A program made the translations under genes and the position numbers. The notes below the pieces were generated by a model. It searched no databases and had not been told where the DNA came from. It saw only the letters and a list, made by a program, of their open reading frames with translations. Shown one piece after another: positions 35,126 to 36,518 of a DNA stretch of 36,518 nt (its first letter is position 1; each line of letters begins with the position of its first letter). The DNA comes from Acidobacteriota bacterium (GTDB taxonomy: Bacteria; Acidobacteriota; Terriglobia; UBA7540). Location of the stretch: NCBI GenBank assembly GCA_003165315.1, contig PLSX01000223.1:1-36518 (forward strand). Reading direction: 5' to 3'.

Positions 35126-35929
35126 ATGGGCCAGATCATCTATCAGGTTGATGCATTTACCAACCGGCCATTTGCCGGAAATCCGGCGGCAGTTTGTATT
35201 TTGGCGGCCCCTGCGGCGGAAGCATGGATGCGTGACCTTGCCCGGGAGATGAACCTTTCGGAGACTGCTTTTCTGGTTCCGAAGGATGATGGTTTCAATT
35301 TGCGCTGGTTTACGCCGGCGGTGGAAGTGGAGTTGTGCGGGCACGCGACTATTGCCAGCGCCCATGTCTTGTGGGAGTCTGGCACGCTCAATCCGTATCA
35401 GCAGGCACGGTTCCAGACTCAAAGCGGCTTGCTGACGGCTGACCTTAGGGGCAATTGGATTGAACTCGATTTCCCCGCCAAGATGGAGGAACCCGCTACA
35501 TATTGGTATTCGCTTGCAAACGCGCTTGGAGTCAAGCCGCGGTACGTCGGGATGAGTCAGTTCGATTACCTGGTTGAGCTGGATTCGGAGCAGACCGTGC
35601 GCAACCTTACTCCTGACTTCAACCTGTTGAAGCAGACCAAGGCGCGCGGAGTGATCGTGACGGCGCGTGCCGAGGAAGGAGAATTCGATTTCGTCTCCCG
35701 CTTCTTCGCGCCCGGCTCGGGAGTTGACGAAGATCCCGTTACCGGCTCCGCCCACTGCGTACTCGCGCCGTATTGGGCGAAGCACCTTGGCAAAACGGAG
35801 TTTCTCGCCTATCAAGCCTCCCAACGCGGTGGGGTGATCAAAGTGGCATTGGTGGGCGACCGCGTCAAACTCGGCGGCCAGGCTGTTACTGTGATGCGGG
35901 GAGAGTTGATGGAAAGCAGCCGGCAATAG
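35126..35929 (+). CDS. PhzF family isomerase-like protein
   Basis: The protein is 267 residues. It has a diaminopimelate-epimerase-like fold with two similar halves: QVDAFTNRPFAGNPAAVC, the catalytic-Glu region MNLSETAFLV, ELCGHATIASAHVL, and the C-terminal half with FAPGSGVDEDPVTGSAHCVLAPYW. PhzF itself isomerises a phenazine precursor, but most relatives are of unknown substrate, and no phenazine genes are nearby. The ATG at 35126 has GGAG 7 bases upstream. Confidence 0.9.
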   Translation: MGQIIYQVDAFTNRPFAGNPAAVCILAAPAAEAWMRDLAREMNLSETAFLVPKDDGFNLRWFTPAVEVELCGHATIASAHVLWESGTLNPYQQARFQTQSGLLTADLRGNWIELDFPAKMEEPATYWYSLANALGVKPRYVGMSQFDYLVELDSEQTVRNLTPDFNLLKQTKARGVIVTARAEEGEFDFVSRFFAPGSGVDEDPVTGSAHCVLAPYWAKHLGKTEFLAYQASQRGGVIKVALVGDRVKLGGQAVTVMRGELMESSRQ

Positions 35930-36098
35930 GCAGAAGGCAGTCGGTATAGATCAAAGAATGGGATTACATCATGCCTCCTCTGGCCTTAGCCCTGATTTCT
36001 GACCACGCTTTTGGAATGGGGGCCCTGAGCACTGTCCGCACGGGGCCGTCCCGATCATTCTGAATGCGCTCCGCTGGGAACTGACTGTTGGGGGACAC

Positions 36099-36307
36099 GG
36101 AGCGAAGCTTTGGAGTGCCTGCAGCTTGCTGCCGCTTTCCCTTTCGCAAGGCTGCTGGCGAAAGTCCGAATCATCGCCTCAATTTTCCTGCATTGTTCCC
36201 TGGCACATTCCAGCCAGCGAGCTTGCGAGAATCTCGTCCCATTCGCGATTCATCCTTCCTGATCGATTTCCAGCCAGCAAGCTGCACGCAATCCAAAGCT
36301 TCGCTCC
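36099..36307. repeat. Long-armed inverted repeat (33-bp arms)
   Basis: Arms at 36099-36131 and 36275-36307 are reverse complements over 33 bases with two mismatches; the outer 16 bases (GGAGCGAAGCTTTGGA) are exact. The 143 bases between contain TTCCAGCCAGC twice as a direct repeat (about 36207 and 36268). No gene was recognised from 35930 to 36364. It is most like a palindromic repeat element. Confidence 0.75.
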
Positions 36308-36336
36308 GAATTCGAGCGATGGGAAATGCACACTGG

Positions 36337-36353
36337 CACCAGCCTGGCTGGTG
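36337..36353. repeat. Small palindrome
   Basis: CACCAGCC-T-GGCTGGTG, 8-bp arms around one base. It lies just beyond the stop of the NCS2 remnant read on the minus strand, so it may be its old terminator; no T-run was seen. Confidence 0.45.
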
Positions 36354-36364
36354 AGAAATCCGGG

Positions 36365-36502
36365 TTAGCTTCGCTCGCCGGGAAGGACGGTATTGAGTAA
36401 AAGCGCACACATGCCGCCCGTGGCTATTCCGGAAGAGAGAGTATGGCGAAGCAGTTCCGGCAGGGATTGGAGAATGTCCGGAGCAAATGTGACGCCTAGT
36501 AC
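36365..36502 (-). pseudogene. C-terminal remnant of an NCS2-type nucleobase permease
   Basis: Minus-strand reading gives VLGVTFAPDILQSLPELLR, then HTLSSGIATGGMCALLLNTVLPGE and a stop. This fits the end of uracil/xanthine permeases (an SSGIA-G helix leading to LLLN-LLP). Just upstream in the same frame is a TAA (36503-36505), and the window ends 13 bases later. The other two frames give no recognisable continuation, and one is closed by a TAG, so the gene looks broken here. A sequencing frameshift is possible. Confidence 0.55.
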
Positions 36503-36518
36503 TTAGTGACACTGGATA

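Overview
The window looks like part of a chromosome from a soil-type bacterium, most likely an acidobacterium. The reasons are moderate-to-high GC, long intergenic gaps full of short repeats, a ruvCAB-folK-deoxynucleoside kinase-panBC gene order, an rnc-lepB-asmA operon, and exported M20 and S9 peptidases and a ThuA-type protein. This taxonomic call is an inference from gene content; no rRNA or other phylogenetic marker was seen, and no tRNA, CRISPR array or complete insertion sequence was recognised.

Layout. 1-2173 is gene-poor: one small exported or membrane protein (693-1103) and a decayed fumarylacetoacetate-hydrolase remnant on the minus strand. gatB (2174-3634, +) is followed by a Bcp-type peroxiredoxin (3827-4285, +) whose catalytic cysteine codon is an in-frame TGA followed by a SECIS-like hairpin, so it is best read as a selenoprotein. 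From 4304 to 15895 everything runs on the minus strand. Read in the direction of transcription this is: a DUF4287/SRPBCC protein, an LsrF-type thiolase, a ribulose-phosphate-3-epimerase-like protein, a two-domain aldolase/dehydrogenase (sugar breakdown), ruvC-ruvA-ruvB (Holliday junction processing), folK, a deoxynucleoside kinase, panB, and panC fused to a uracil-DNA-glycosylase-like domain (folate, nucleotide and pantothenate supply). A ThuA-like exported protein (16030-16824, -) closes this half.

From 16850 to 19830 there is almost no protein-coding sequence. It holds four copies (a fifth lies at 15220-15326) of an unusual repeat: a conserved 68-69-nt core that folds as a closing stem plus two internal hairpins with compensatory changes, preceded by a box resembling a sigma-28 promoter. 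REP-like debris, a 37-residue membrane microprotein and a doubtful 50-codon ORF follow.

The right half (19836-35929) has an exported M20 amidohydrolase, a STAS protein convergent with it, an SPFH membrane protein, YceH, an exported tetratricopeptide-like protein, the tightly packed rnc-lepB-asmA operon, two conserved hypothetical proteins, a dolichyl-phosphate-mannose-transferase-like membrane glycosyltransferase, an exported S9 peptidase and a PhzF-family isomerase. The last 600 bases carry a long inverted repeat and the C-terminal remnant of an NCS2 permease on the minus strand.

The points most worth following up are the probable selenocysteine peroxiredoxin, the five-copy structured repeat, and the PanC-glycosylase fusion.
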